A DNA stretch of 64,000 bases from R-RK-3 sp963834945 (GTDB lineage: Bacteria; Pseudomonadota; Alphaproteobacteria; Rhizobiales; Rhodomicrobiaceae). Under the pieces are notes generated by a model. That model was not told the origin of the DNA. It ran no database searches and was given only the letters and a program-made list of their open reading frames with translations. The position numbers and the translations under genes are program-made. How positions within the stretch are numbered: the first letter of the stretch is position 1; each line of letters begins with the position of its first letter. Positions 63,834 through 64,000 of the stretch are shown piece after piece. The stretch lies in the NCBI GenBank assembly GCA_963834945.1, contig CAWIDT010000005.1:1-64000 (forward strand). Direction: 5' to 3'.

Positions 63834-64000
63834 TCAGCCCGCCGCTGCGAGCGCATCGCCGAGCTTTTTAGCATGCTCCGTCAGCAGCGCGTTTTCGGCC
63901 TGGATGCCGGGCGGGCGCATCTCGACGCCCGCATGGCGCGGCAGCACATGGATGTGGGTGTGGAACACCACCTGGCCGCCTGCTTTCTCGGAAAATTGCG
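63834..64000 (-). CDS. HIT-family protein, C-terminal part (5' end outside window)
   Basis: The visible 55 residues read QFSEKAGGQVVFHTHIHVLP, RHAGVEMRPPGIQAENALLT, ending KKLGDALAAAG. HTHIHV is the histidine-triad motif of HIT nucleotide hydrolases/transferases. The start lies beyond the right edge of the window. The substrate is likely a purine nucleotide phosphoramidate or dinucleotide, as in the HinT branch. Confidence 0.9.
   Translation of the reverse strand, partial: QFSEKAGGQVVFHTHIHVLPRHAGVEMRPPGIQAENALLTEHAKKLGDALAAAG

Noticed and set aside
1..64000. tRNA or rRNA genes
   Set aside because: I looked through the intergenic stretches and saw no cloverleaf with the GTTCGA-type T-loop or rRNA sequence; a covariance-model scan was not possible here.

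Overview
The window looks like a high-GC alphaproteobacterial chromosome, most likely of the order Hyphomicrobiales (Rhizobiales). The supports are the right-end gene order (pyrB, pseudo-pyrC, plsY, dprA, topA, rnr, DUF983, NUDIX, rpmG, then divK with DUF3572), a ModE-type mod locus, the protocatechuate pathway, and the 100-base palindromic intergenic repeats common in that order. Genus cannot be fixed from the sequence alone.

Layout. 1-6.4 kb is accessory DNA. It holds the C-terminal end of a relaxase, a small gene cut by a complete IS256-family element (1463 bp with an 8-bp target duplication), a small insertion-like element, a ParD/ParE-type toxin-antitoxin pair with a frameshifted toxin, a 420-bp array of short hairpins that no gene explains, and an AAA ATPase plus TOPRIM-like gene pair resembling OLD/PARIS-type defence modules, whose second gene has an early stop. 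6.5-12.6 kb is an intact sugar or sugar-acid locus: a GntR regulator diverging from an enolase-superfamily enzyme and a complete ABC importer. 12.76-16.43 kb is a nest of decayed insertion sequences (IS66 ends, an IS21-family element with broken istA and istB, and a second istA scrap). 16.5-22.6 kb carries a ribose-type ABC importer, a LysR regulator, an SDR and a truncated hydroxyisobutyrate-dehydrogenase-like gene.

22.7-29.2 kb holds an ABC-F ATPase, an RlpA-like protein, a DUF4112 protein and the molybdate locus modE-modA-modB-modC. 29.3-32 kb has a membrane J-domain/TPR protein and a Tat-exported metallo-beta-lactamase-fold hydrolase. 32.1-40.7 kb is a 4-hydroxybenzoate unit: a TRAP transporter (dctPQM), pobA, an AraC-type PobR, and pcaHGBC. 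Uptake, 3-hydroxylation to protocatechuate and the first ring-cleavage steps can be linked here, but no pcaD or pcaQ is present. 40.7-46.8 kb has an FAD oxidoreductase, an amidase, an ECF sigma/anti-sigma pair beside a fasciclin protein, and an alpha/beta hydrolase. 46.9-64 kb is core chromosome: a CinA-like protein, an AidB-like acyl-CoA dehydrogenase, pyrimidine synthesis, phospholipid synthesis, DNA processing, topoisomerase I, RNase R, ribosomal protein L33, DivK, a ROK kinase and a HIT protein.

Two features cut across the layout. First, single-base frameshifts are concentrated in 22.7-29.1 kb and 46.9-59.1 kb, and they hit genes a living cell can hardly lose (topA, plsY), so many are probably sequence errors. 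Other lesions in the accessory region (the IS256 insertion, the early stop in the TOPRIM gene) look like real decay. Second, palindromic repeats lie so close to genes that their edges supply the stop codons of at least four genes and overlap the ribosome binding site of pcaH.
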